Origin: Anaerolineales bacterium
GTDB taxonomy: Bacteria > Chloroflexota > Anaerolineae > Anaerolineales > Villigracilaceae
Direction of reading: 5' to 3'
Assembly: GCA_025056515.1 (NCBI GenBank)
Contig: JANWWB010000307.1
Span: 1-6,518 of the forward strand
DNA length: 6,518 nt
The number at the start of each line of letters is the position of its first letter. Within the stretch, counting starts at the first letter, position 1. This document shows, piece by piece, positions 1 to 5,802 of this stretch. The notes beneath the pieces were generated by a model. That model did not search any database. It was not told where the DNA came from and saw only the letters and a list, made by a program, of their open reading frames with translations. The position numbers were made by a program, and so were the translations under genes.

Positions 1-933
1 CCCCTGCTGGGAGGAGCGGATATGATTGCGTTTGTCAATGCCAACAACATTTGGGTGGCTCACCTGGATGGCTCGGATCTGAAACAACTCACCAGCGACG
101 GCGCTGCCAAGAGCAGCTTGGAATGGACGCCAGATGGCAAGGCGTTGCTGTATATTAGCGGCAAGTGCATTGGCCTGGTTACTCTGGAAGGAGAAAACCG
201 AACCCTTACCTGCTTCAACGCTGCCGAGCGAGTGGACGACATCGCCATTTCCCCCGATGGCAAGCAGCTCTTCCTGGCACTCGACAACATGTTCTACATC
301 CTTCACTTTGACCTAGAGCGCCTGGGCAAAGCGCGCAATCATAATGACTTGTTACAAATGGTGAGTTGTCTGAACTATCGCAGCGAGATCTCCCAAGGCG
401 GTGCTTGGTCGTCCGATGGGAAGGTCATCGCTCTCAAGACACAAATTCCCCAAAGCGGCATTCGGGTAGATGCAATTCACTTGCTCGATATTTCGGCTTG
501 CGGCGCCACCCCTCCTCGCTTACTCGATAACTTCCCGACCGTCCGCTTTGAAATGAAAGGCTTTGCCTCCTCTCCCTATATTCCCTCGTATGATTGGGAT
601 GGCGAGAATCTATTTCTGCTCAATAGCCGTATCCGCAATCAATTCTACGGCTATCTTTACGAGTACAACACGCGCCTCCGCCAGGGACGAGAAATTGACC
701 CGCTAGGAACGGCTTGCTGTTACACCGATGCTAGCTGGAGTCCGGATGGTTCATATATTGCCTTTGGTTATCAAAACATCAAACAAGGGGCAGAAGCCAA
801 AACACAACTGTACATCATCCCTTATGGCACCATCGGAACAGGTGCAGTCTATCAGCCATTCCCTCTCCCCCCTGATTTTTTTGCCAAGCCCACCGAACAC
901 CCCCAACCGGTCTTCCGGCCGGCGCAACCCTGA
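1..933 (+). CDS. PD40/TolB-like beta-propeller protein, probably 5'-truncated by the window edge
   Basis: The reading frame is open from base 1 to the TGA at 931-933. The first ATG is at 22 and has a GGAGG at 11-15 that could serve as a ribosome site. However, the in-frame codons before it (PLLGGAD) run smoothly into the first propeller strand, so the true start is more likely upstream; I cannot exclude 22. Counting from that ATG, blade motifs of the W-(S/T)-PDG type occur as WTPDGK (35-40), SPDGK (77-81), WSSDGK (129-134) and WSPDGS (239-244), each followed by a hydrophobic strand. DGSDLKQLT (17-25) is the typical 'DGS..xxLT' turn of PD40 repeats. The family forms beta-propellers, often extracytoplasmic and used for binding; no catalytic motif is seen. 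A signal peptide, if any, would be outside the window. The tail is proline-rich. It is convergent with pyrD and has no evident link to pyrimidine synthesis. The exact role is unknown. Confidence 0.75.
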   Translation, partial: PLLGGADMIAFVNANNIWVAHLDGSDLKQLTSDGAAKSSLEWTPDGKALLYISGKCIGLVTLEGENRTLTCFNAAERVDDIAISPDGKQLFLALDNMFYILHFDLERLGKARNHNDLLQMVSCLNYRSEISQGGAWSSDGKVIALKTQIPQSGIRVDAIHLLDISACGATPPRLLDNFPTVRFEMKGFASSPYIPSYDWDGENLFLLNSRIRNQFYGYLYEYNTRLRQGREIDPLGTACCYTDASWSPDGSYIAFGYQNIKQGAEAKTQLYIIPYGTIGTGAVYQPFPLPPDFFAKPTEHPQPVFRPAQP

Positions 934-941
934 GAGCGACC

Positions 942-2024
942 TTACAACACTCGAACGATTTCTCTCACCAAACCCGGCCCAGCGTAGATAAGCCCCGTGT
1001 ACACCTGCACCAGCGCCGCTCCCATTTCGAGGCGGCGTTTGGCATCTTCCGGATTCATGATCCCGCCTACGCTGACGACCGGCAGCCGCCCCTCCAACCG
1101 CTTTAGCACTTGCATCAGCACCGCCTCGCTGCGGACCCGCAGTGGGCGTCCGCTCAAGCCGCCAGTTTCCTGCCGATAAGGAGAGCGCAGTCCCTCACGC
1201 CCTAGGGTAGTGTTCGTGGCGATGACACCGTCCATCCCCGTCCTCAGAATCACATCCAGGGCATCGTCTAGTTCCTCATCAGTCAGATCGGGAGCCAATT
1301 TGACCAAAATAGGGCGCTTGACTTGGGATTGTTGACGTTCTTCGGCGATCGCGCTCAGCAGCCCCTCGAGCATTTCCCGTCCTTGCAGGCGGCGCAATCC
1401 GACAGTGTTCGGTGAGGAGACATTAATGGCAAGGTAATCTGCCAACGGAGCAAAGATGCGCATCAGGGCAAGGTAATCTTCAGCAGCAGATTCGAGCGGG
1501 GTGTCTTTGTTCTTGCCCAAGTTCACGCCGATGATAGTATCATGGCGGGCCTCCGCAGGGTGCAAAGCAATCTCCTCGCCCTTCCGGAGGTTGCTTGGTC
1601 GGGTTTCGATACACCTTTGGCGACTCAACCCTCGTCGTAAGGACATGGCCACTTTTTCGGCTCCTCTCCCCGGAAAGCCCATCCGGTTGATGACCGCCTC
1701 GTCCTCCACCAGCCGAAATAGGCGCGGCTTTGGATTGCCCGGCTGTGGACGCAGGGTAACCGTCCCGACTTCGATATGACCAAAGCCAAGCGCCGCCAGT
1801 CCGCGCACGGCAATGGCATCCTTGTCGTAGCCTGCAGCCAACCCAAGCGGGTTCTTAAAACGAAAGCCGAACACCTGCACCGGCTTCTCCGGTGCGGCAA
1901 ATAGAGCTTGTAACAGCCAGCACGAGGGCGGGAAACCGCCCGCCAGCCGGAGCAGGTTCAGGGTCAGGCTGTGGGCAGTTTCGGGGTCGAGGCGGAAGAG
2001 AAGGGTGCGGAAAACTTTATACAC
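942..2024 (-). CDS. pyrD: Dihydroorotate dehydrogenase (quinone), class 2
   Basis: PyrD oxidises dihydroorotate to orotate with FMN and passes electrons to the quinone pool; class 2 enzymes sit on the inner face of the membrane. The 360-residue product opens with the class 2 amphipathic start (LFRLDPETAH, 9-18). GYDKD (65-69), the family signature around EVGTVTLRPQPGNPKPRLFR (85-104) and NRMGF (113-117) follow. Ser204 in NVSSPNT is the expected catalytic base; class 1 enzymes have Cys there. VKLAPD (241-246), TNTT (270-273), SVGGI (318-322) and YTGLIYAGP (342-350) supply FMN and phosphate contacts. An extra segment of about 30 residues (about 131-160) lies just before IIGVNLGKNKDTP and is not normal for the family. 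The start is GTG at 2024: an in-frame TAA lies three codons upstream, and the GTG overlaps the last 8 bases of the membrane-protein gene, which suggests translational coupling. The stop at 942-944 is 8 bases from the convergent gene. Confidence 0.95.
   Translation of the reverse strand: MYKVFRTLLFRLDPETAHSLTLNLLRLAGGFPPSCWLLQALFAAPEKPVQVFGFRFKNPLGLAAGYDKDAIAVRGLAALGFGHIEVGTVTLRPQPGNPKPRLFRLVEDEAVINRMGFPGRGAEKVAMSLRRGLSRQRCIETRPSNLRKGEEIALHPAEARHDTIIGVNLGKNKDTPLESAAEDYLALMRIFAPLADYLAINVSSPNTVGLRRLQGREMLEGLLSAIAEERQQSQVKRPILVKLAPDLTDEELDDALDVILRTGMDGVIATNTTLGREGLRSPYRQETGGLSGRPLRVRSEAVLMQVLKRLEGRLPVVSVGGIMNPEDAKRRLEMGAALVQVYTGLIYAGPGLVREIVRVL
1545..1634 (-). repeat. Palindromic element inserted in frame within pyrD
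   Basis: This 90-base segment encodes the extra residues of PyrD (about 131-160, including RQRCIETRPSNLRKGEE) between the conserved NRMGF region and IIGVNLGKNKDTP. The boundaries are estimated from remembered family alignment and are good to a few codons. Its core is a hairpin: AAGCAATCTCC at 1565-1575 pairs with GGAGGTTGCTT at 1586-1596 (10 Watson-Crick pairs, one G-T wobble, 10-base loop). The segment is hydrophilic and charge-rich, has no stop in the coding frame and keeps the pyrD frame. The AAGCAATCTCC arm resembles a repeat motif I have seen often in bacterial intergenic DNA; that is recollection, not a search. Confidence 0.6.
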
Positions 2025-2559
2025 TGCGCTTTATTTTTCGTGAGATGAGGAGCAGGACACCAATCAACAGAACAAGCAGAGAGAGGCCCAGTTGCAGCCA
2101 TTTCAACGCCGTGAAGATAGCGGTAAGCCATGAAAGCAACGAAAAACGGGCGGGATAGAGAGCAAACATGACTACCAGGCCGGTGTTCTCAAACAGGTCT
2201 GCAAAGACTGCTTGCCAGGGGAGGAGGACAAGTTGGGATTGTTGAGCGACGGGCGCATGGCGGTATACGACGAGCAAGAGCAAGCTAAGCAGGAGACCAT
2301 AGATGAGCGGGTACATTACGTCGAGGCTCAGGTGAGTAAGCATGGCAGCCTGGCGTGCCTCGGGGCTGTATTGCGAAATGGCTTCATAGGCCTGTTGCGG
2401 GGTATACCAAAAGCGACGGTCCAGCACCGACAGCGATTTTCCATCAGCAGAGGCCGCGGCAGGCAAAATGAAAACCGTGAACGTCAGAAAAAGCGCCGTC
2501 AAAAGGGCAATCGTCTTCCAATTCGCCCAATGTTGGAGAAGGTGAAAGATTCGGTTCAT
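2017..2559 (-). CDS. Small integral membrane protein of unknown function
   Basis: The 180-residue product has four probable membrane helices: about 14-34, 79-100, 108-134 and 141-173. The tail is basic (SRKIKRSV). Between helices 1 and 2 lies a polar loop of about 45 residues (FWYTPQQAYEAISQYSPEAR) that probably faces outside or forms a small domain. Polar residues at helix edges, in DVMYPLIYG (80-88) and DLFENTG (121-127), look like conserved functional positions; I recall similar 'YPL.Y' and 'D..EN' motifs in uncharacterised membrane proteins, but no function is attached. The ATG at 2559 is preceded by AGGTG (plus-strand 2565-2569) at good spacing. The TAA at 2017-2019 lies inside the start of pyrD, so the two are probably co-translated. 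Helix 1 could alternatively be a signal peptide, since PAAASA (33-38) resembles a cleavage site, leaving three helices. Its place beside a membrane-associated dehydrogenase is suggestive only. Confidence 0.8.
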   Translation of the reverse strand: MNRIFHLLQHWANWKTIALLTALFLTFTVFILPAAASADGKSLSVLDRRFWYTPQQAYEAISQYSPEARQAAMLTHLSLDVMYPLIYGLLLSLLLLVVYRHAPVAQQSQLVLLPWQAVFADLFENTGLVVMFALYPARFSLLSWLTAIFTALKWLQLGLSLLVLLIGVLLLISRKIKRSV

Positions 2560-2637
2560 GATAGCACCTACATTGTTATCTTCGAATTGACTTTGCTTCT
2601 TGCAAGCTCTCGCGATGTGGTTCCGCTACATTTCCTT

Positions 2638-2958
2638 TCATTTTGCTTCCAAGATGGCGCAGAGATACTCCCCTTGATGGGTATGGGCAATGTTCTCAAA
2701 GGTGGCCTTTGCTTCGTAACGCCTGCCAGAAATCTGGCGGGATTTCGACCATATGCAGTGCGGCCTCCTCTTCCGGGGTGACCTCGGCCTCGTCGCCGAA
2801 AGCTTTCTCCGATTTCTTTCGAATTACCCTCAACACATTCAGATATGGCATGGATACCCTAGGGGCACCAGAACGCCGCGGGACCATTCTCTGACAATCA
2901 AAGGTGATCTCTCTGCCAAGATTTTCAAGGACGGAGTGGAAAGTGTATTCGGACTCAT
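2638..2958 (-). pseudogene. Frameshifted, shortened YdeI/DUF1905-type gene remnant
   Basis: An ATG at 2956-2958 overlaps the pyrE stop as ATGA, but its frame soon loses sense and stops at 2839. If two bases are skipped near 2951-2952 the product reads MSEYTFHSVLENLGREI, then MPYLNVLRVIRKK and AFGDEAEVTPEEEAALHMVEIPPDFWQAL. A second shift near 2720-2730 gives YEAKATFENIAHTHQGEY and AILEAK, ending at TGA 2638-2640. The two shifts cancel, so the first and last parts share one frame. The pattern 'beta-domain, R(K)..GDE.EV, PPDFWQAL, FE.ia.tHq.EY..I.eAK' resembles DUF1905 plus YdeI/OmpD-associated domains. The middle of the DUF1905 part is short and the usual 'KKxETRxRRI' tail after EAK is missing, so decay is likelier than simple sequencing error. 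The 77 bases between it and the membrane-protein gene (2560-2637) hold only that gene's ribosome site; I see nothing else there. Confidence 0.6.
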
Positions 2959-3566
2959 CCGTATCCTTTCAGAAAATGACGCGCTGTTTCGATTTTATCT
3001 TTATCCACCGTTCCTGTTTTCTCCCAATGATCGAGCAATTGCGTGATGGTCAGAACAGCGTGGAGGCGGAAACCGGCTCCCTCCAGCGCCTCCTTGGCCC
3101 CCGATTGGCGGTCGATCAGCACGACCACATCCCGCACGGTCAGACCGGCAGCAGTCAGTTTTTCGATGGCCTCGAACTTGCTCCCCCCGGTAGTGGCCAG
3201 GTCGTCAATCACAACGACGGTTTCGCCGGGATGGTATTCGCCTTCGATGTCTGCCTTTGTACCGTAATCTTTGGCCTCCTTGCGTGGATAAATCAGCGGG
3301 TAGTTCCCTTGCAAGGCGATGGCCGTGGCAATCGGGATGGCCGCGTAGGGTAAAGCCGCTAGTCGGTCAAAAGAGAGGTGTTGCAGGATAGGGAGATAGC
3401 AAGAGGCGACAAGGGCCAATAGACGCGGGTGTGAGATAAGTTGGCGCAAGTCAATATAGATGGGGGATTTCAGCCCCGATTTGAGGGTGAACTCGCCGAA
3501 TTTGACGCAGCCGGCCGCAAGCAGACCATCGGCAAGAGAGGAAACATCGGCTAGTGGGGATGTCAT
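2955..3566 (-). CDS. pyrE: Orotate phosphoribosyltransferase
   Basis: PyrE joins orotate and PRPP to form OMP and pyrophosphate in the cytoplasm. The 203-residue product is of normal family length. FGEFTLKSGLKSPIYIDLR (23-41) is the N-terminal substrate region. RKEAKDYG (95-102) is the mobile catalytic loop. VVVIDDLATTGGSK (117-130) is the PRPP-binding loop with its paired Asp residues and TTGG. The ATG at 3566 is chosen because MTSPLADVSSLADGLLAAG fits the family start and a GGAG lies 8 bases or so upstream; an upstream in-frame TTG at 3605 would overlap the permease gene by 28 bases and has no such support. The gene follows the permease by 11 bases, and its TGA overlaps the ATG of the downstream remnant gene. 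OMP made here goes to PyrF, encoded in the same cluster. No missing key residue was seen. Confidence 0.95.
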   Translation of the reverse strand: MTSPLADVSSLADGLLAAGCVKFGEFTLKSGLKSPIYIDLRQLISHPRLLALVASCYLPILQHLSFDRLAALPYAAIPIATAIALQGNYPLIYPRKEAKDYGTKADIEGEYHPGETVVVIDDLATTGGSKFEAIEKLTAAGLTVRDVVVLIDRQSGAKEALEGAGFRLHAVLTITQLLDHWEKTGTVDKDKIETARHFLKGYG

Positions 3567-3571
3567 GCGAA

Positions 3572-3576
3572 CTCCG
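3572..3576 (-). promoter_or_regulatory. Ribosome binding site of pyrE
   Basis: CGGAG on the minus strand lies in the 11-base gap between the permease stop and the pyrE ATG, five bases before the ATG. It decides the ATG at 3566 over the upstream TTG at 3605. Confidence 0.7.
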
Positions 3577-3577
3577 T

Positions 3578-4804
3578 TTATTTCCAGATGAATAGTTGAA
3601 TCCAAGCAATGCCAATTGCCAGCGAGAGGACGGTGATGAGCAGACCAGCTTTGGTGTATTCCCAGAAGGTCAATTTGATGCCACGCTTGGCGGCGCTCTC
3701 GGCAACGATGAGATTGGCCACCGAGCCAAGCAGGGTCAGATTCCCGGCCAGGGTGGAAGCGACGGCCAGGGTCAGCCAGCCGGCGGTTGGATTGGGTAAG
3801 GCCATCACAGCCGGGCGCAGCAAGAGCACCGCTGGCACATTCGAGACCAGATTCGACATGATGACGGTGATCAACGAAAGTCCAGCTGCGCCTCGTTCTA
3901 GGAAAGAAGCCAGCGCAGCGAAGATGCCATCGGTCAGGTGATACAGTTCGATCACTCCAGTCAGGATGAACAGCGCAGCAAAGAAGACCAGCAGATTCCA
4001 GTCCACCTCGTTCATCACCTTCTCCGGCCGGACACGGCGGGTGAACAAGAGGATGCAGCCGGCCACAAAAGCGGCTTCGGCAATCGGCACGCCCAAGACG
4101 AAGGCCACAAGCAGACCAACGGTGACAATCAGGCTCTTCGCAAGCAGCGGTCGGAAAACGCGCGGGTCAGGAATTTCGACATGATCGAAATGGTCGCGGC
4201 GGAATTCCTGTGGATAGAACAAGACCAGCACAACCCAGATGACGACCAGACTAAGCAGGGCAATCGGCGTCAGCGCAGCGGCAAATTCTAAGTAGGAAAG
4301 CCCCGAAGCGATGCCGATGATCATGTTCTGCGGGTTGCCGGTGAGGGTGGCCACCGAGCCAATGTTGGCAGCCGTCGCTAGAGCAATCAAGTAGGGGACG
4401 GGGTTGCGTTTGGCGGTCAGGGTCACATCCACAATGAGCGGGGTGAGCATAATACAGATGGTATCGTTCAGAAACAGGGCGCTTAACACGCCGGCGACGA
4501 GGATTTCCAACGCCAGCAGGGCGCGCGGCGAACGAGTAAACTTGAGAATAGAGGCTCCGGCCAGTCGGAAGAAGCCTGCCAGTTGCAGATTGGCATTGAT
4601 AATCATCATGCCAAAGAGCAGGACGAGGGTGTTGATTTCGAGCAGACTGCCCAGCTGTTTGAAGTCGAGCAACCCTAGCCCCAGCAGCGCGCCGACGCCG
4701 ATGAGCGTCAGCGTCGTGCGGTTGACGCGCAGCCCTGGGTAGCCCCCGAGGGCGATGCCAACGTAGGTGATAGTGATGATAAGGGCGGTGAGGTAAAAAG
4801 TCAT
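3578..4804 (-). CDS. ArsB/NhaD-type (ion transporter superfamily) permease
   Basis: The 408-residue product is strongly hydrophobic with roughly ten to twelve membrane segments. It shows the two-fold repeat of the ArsB/NhaD and SLC13-like transporters. Repeat one carries FLNDTICIMLTP (111-122) and ATAANIGSVATLTGNPQN (143-160). Repeat two carries SNLVSNVPAVLLL (317-329) and ASTLAGNLTLLGSVANLIV (349-367). The paired 'N(D/V)..x..P' and 'G(S)..T(L)GNP/GSVAN' elements are the usual re-entrant substrate-binding parts. A charged cytoplasmic loop (about 198-222) separates the halves. The substrate cannot be read from sequence: family members move arsenite, Na+/H+, dicarboxylates or other anions. No arsenic-resistance genes are nearby, so ArsB is not the preferred name. 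Its place between pyrF and pyrE suggests a pathway-related anion, as inference. The ATG at 4804 is preferred; TTG at 4819 is also in frame. Neither has a clear ribosome site, and the leader is repeat-like. Confidence 0.85.
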   Translation of the reverse strand: MTFYLTALIITITYVGIALGGYPGLRVNRTTLTLIGVGALLGLGLLDFKQLGSLLEINTLVLLFGMMIINANLQLAGFFRLAGASILKFTRSPRALLALEILVAGVLSALFLNDTICIMLTPLIVDVTLTAKRNPVPYLIALATAANIGSVATLTGNPQNMIIGIASGLSYLEFAAALTPIALLSLVVIWVVLVLFYPQEFRRDHFDHVEIPDPRVFRPLLAKSLIVTVGLLVAFVLGVPIAEAAFVAGCILLFTRRVRPEKVMNEVDWNLLVFFAALFILTGVIELYHLTDGIFAALASFLERGAAGLSLITVIMSNLVSNVPAVLLLRPAVMALPNPTAGWLTLAVASTLAGNLTLLGSVANLIVAESAAKRGIKLTFWEYTKAGLLITVLSLAIGIAWIQLFIWK

Positions 4805-4810
4805 GTGATC

Positions 4811-4846
4811 AGTCGTCAAGTCATCCGCTAGTCAAATCGTCAAATG
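4811..4846. repeat. GTCAA-rich short repeat between pyrF and the permease gene
   Basis: The 53-base gap between the pyrF stop and the permease ATG contains three GTCAA copies (4815-4819, 4831-4835, 4839-4843). Two lie within the longer unit TCGTCAA (4813-4819 and 4837-4843), and the copies are otherwise diverged. It reads as TTGAC-type repeats on the coding strand. A weak 6-bp inverted repeat, TCATCC (4821-4826) with GGATGA (4852-4857), spans the rest. The repeat covers the position where a ribosome site for the permease would be expected. Confidence 0.45.
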
Positions 4847-4857
4847 TTCGTGGATGA

Positions 4858-5724
4858 TTAGACTTTCGGACGACGAAAAGCGAGAATCTGCTCGCGGAAT
4901 TCGACAGCCGCCAGGCGAGGATTTTCGGCGCGCGAGATGCCGCGTGAGACGTTGATGAGCAGGCCTTTGCCGTCCATCCGCAGGCCGGCGCGCAGGGCGG
5001 ATTTCAGGTCGCCACCCTGCGCACCGACGCCAGGGACGAGGAACCACAGGTCAGGCGCGGCCGATCGGACGCGGGCGAGCGCCTCAGGATGCGTTGCCCC
5101 GACGACCAGACCAAGGTTGTCAGCGGTGTTCCAGGTTTGGGCGAGATAGGCAACGTGCTCGTAAAGAGAGACGGACGGCAGACGGCGGACGGCAGATGAC
5201 AAGGCGCGGTCTGCGGTCTGCTGTCCACTGCCCACGGTCAAATCCTGCAAATCTGCCGACCCGGGATTGCTCGTCTTACAGAGTAGGAAGACGCCTTTGT
5301 TCGGATCGCGCAGAAAGGGTTCGACTGCGTCGCGTCCAAGATAGGGATTGACGGTTAGGGCATCTGCACCAAGGGTCTCAAAGGCGGCGCGGGCATAGGC
5401 CTCGGCAGTGGAGGCAATGTCGCCGCGCTTGGCATCCAGGATGACGGGAATTCGAGAGCCGAGGCGCTTCGATTCGGCGTGGACGGCGTCAATCACCTCC
5501 TTGAGCGCCGTCCAGCCCTCGGCGCCGAAGACCTCGAAGAAGGCGGAATTGGGCTTGAAGGCTGCTGCATAGGGGGCAGTCTGCTCAATGAGATGCAGGC
5601 AAAAGGTTCGCGCCGCATCAGCGGTGGGGGCAGGCAAATCTGCAGGATGCGGGTCGAGGCCGACGCACAGGAGTGAGGCACATTCATCCACACGGCGGGC
5701 GAGGAGGGTGAAGAAGGTTTCCAT
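4858..5724 (-). CDS. pyrF: Orotidine 5'-phosphate decarboxylase, group 2
   Basis: PyrF decarboxylates OMP to UMP, the last step of the pathway, as a cytoplasmic TIM barrel. The 288-residue product has LLCVGLDPHP (18-27), AFKPNSAFFE (55-64), the catalytic DAKRGD (97-102) with Asp97, Lys99 and Asp102, then TVNPYLGRDAVEPFL (124-138). LLCKTSNPGSADLQDL (147-162), LGLVVGATHPE (204-214), PGVGAQGGDL (231-240) and LLINVSRGI (255-263, phosphate-binding) complete it. These are features of the longer DAKRGD-type enzymes. An extra stretch of about 22 residues (about 164-185, GSGQQTADRALSSAVRR core) sits between LQDL and LYEHVA and is palindrome-derived. The ATG at 5724 is chosen because METFFTLLARRV is the normal family start; the frame stays open upstream to 5799, but only across an intergenic inverted repeat. 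No clear Shine-Dalgarno precedes the ATG. pyrB ends 78 bases upstream. Confidence 0.94.
   Translation of the reverse strand: METFFTLLARRVDECASLLCVGLDPHPADLPAPTADAARTFCLHLIEQTAPYAAAFKPNSAFFEVFGAEGWTALKEVIDAVHAESKRLGSRIPVILDAKRGDIASTAEAYARAAFETLGADALTVNPYLGRDAVEPFLRDPNKGVFLLCKTSNPGSADLQDLTVGSGQQTADRALSSAVRRLPSVSLYEHVAYLAQTWNTADNLGLVVGATHPEALARVRSAAPDLWFLVPGVGAQGGDLKSALRAGLRMDGKGLLINVSRGISRAENPRLAAVEFREQILAFRRPKV
5173..5226 (-). repeat. Palindromic element inserted in frame within pyrF
   Basis: Arms of 21 bases at 5173-5193 and 5206-5226 can pair over a 12-base loop with 17 Watson-Crick pairs, two G-T wobbles and two G-G mismatches. The arms consist of diverged GACGGC/GACCGC-like units. The element coincides with the extra residues of PyrF (about 164-185) between LQDL and LYEHVA. 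It is low in complexity compared with the flanking gene and preserves the frame. The full insert probably spans about 5167-5235. Confidence 0.6.
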
Positions 5725-5737
5725 AGCTATTCGATTG

Positions 5738-5789
5738 GCACGTTGGCACGTTATCACCCTTCCATGTGTGTTTGAACGTGCCAACGTGC
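5738..5789. repeat. Perfect 15-bp inverted repeat between pyrB and pyrF
   Basis: GCACGTTGGCACGTT at 5738-5752 is the exact reverse complement of AACGTGCCAACGTGC at 5775-5789, with a 22-base loop. Each arm itself contains two copies of a GCACGTT-like unit. It fills most of the 78-base gap. No T-run follows on either strand, so it is not a standard intrinsic terminator. An RNA hairpin here could act in mRNA processing or stability; a mobile palindromic repeat is the other reading. Confidence 0.8.
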
Positions 5790-5802
5790 GGACCGGCAAA
5801 CG

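Noticed and set aside
1545..1634. Intein or intron in pyrD
   Set aside because: At about 30 residues it is far too short for an intein and has no splicing motifs; it is an in-frame coding insert.
2212..2781. 189-codon plus-strand open frame
   Set aside because: It is antisense to the four-helix membrane protein and to the YdeI-like remnant; the minus-strand readings are far more protein-like.
3567..3605. Upstream TTG start for pyrE
   Set aside because: It would overlap the permease end, and the GGAG site points to the ATG at 3566.
3938..4291. 117-codon plus-strand open frame
   Set aside because: It lies wholly antisense to the permease, whose membrane-transporter motifs are clear; its product is a Gln/Asp/Lys-rich sequence with no family pattern.
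4811..4846. CRISPR-like array
   Set aside because: Units are only 5-7 bases, without regular spacers or repeat length.
5738..5789. Intrinsic terminator after pyrB
   Set aside because: The hairpin is strong but has a 22-base loop and no T-run on either strand.
5725..5799. N-terminal extension of pyrF by 25 codons
   Set aside because: The extra codons translate the intergenic inverted repeat, and METFFTLLARRV at 5724 matches the usual family start.
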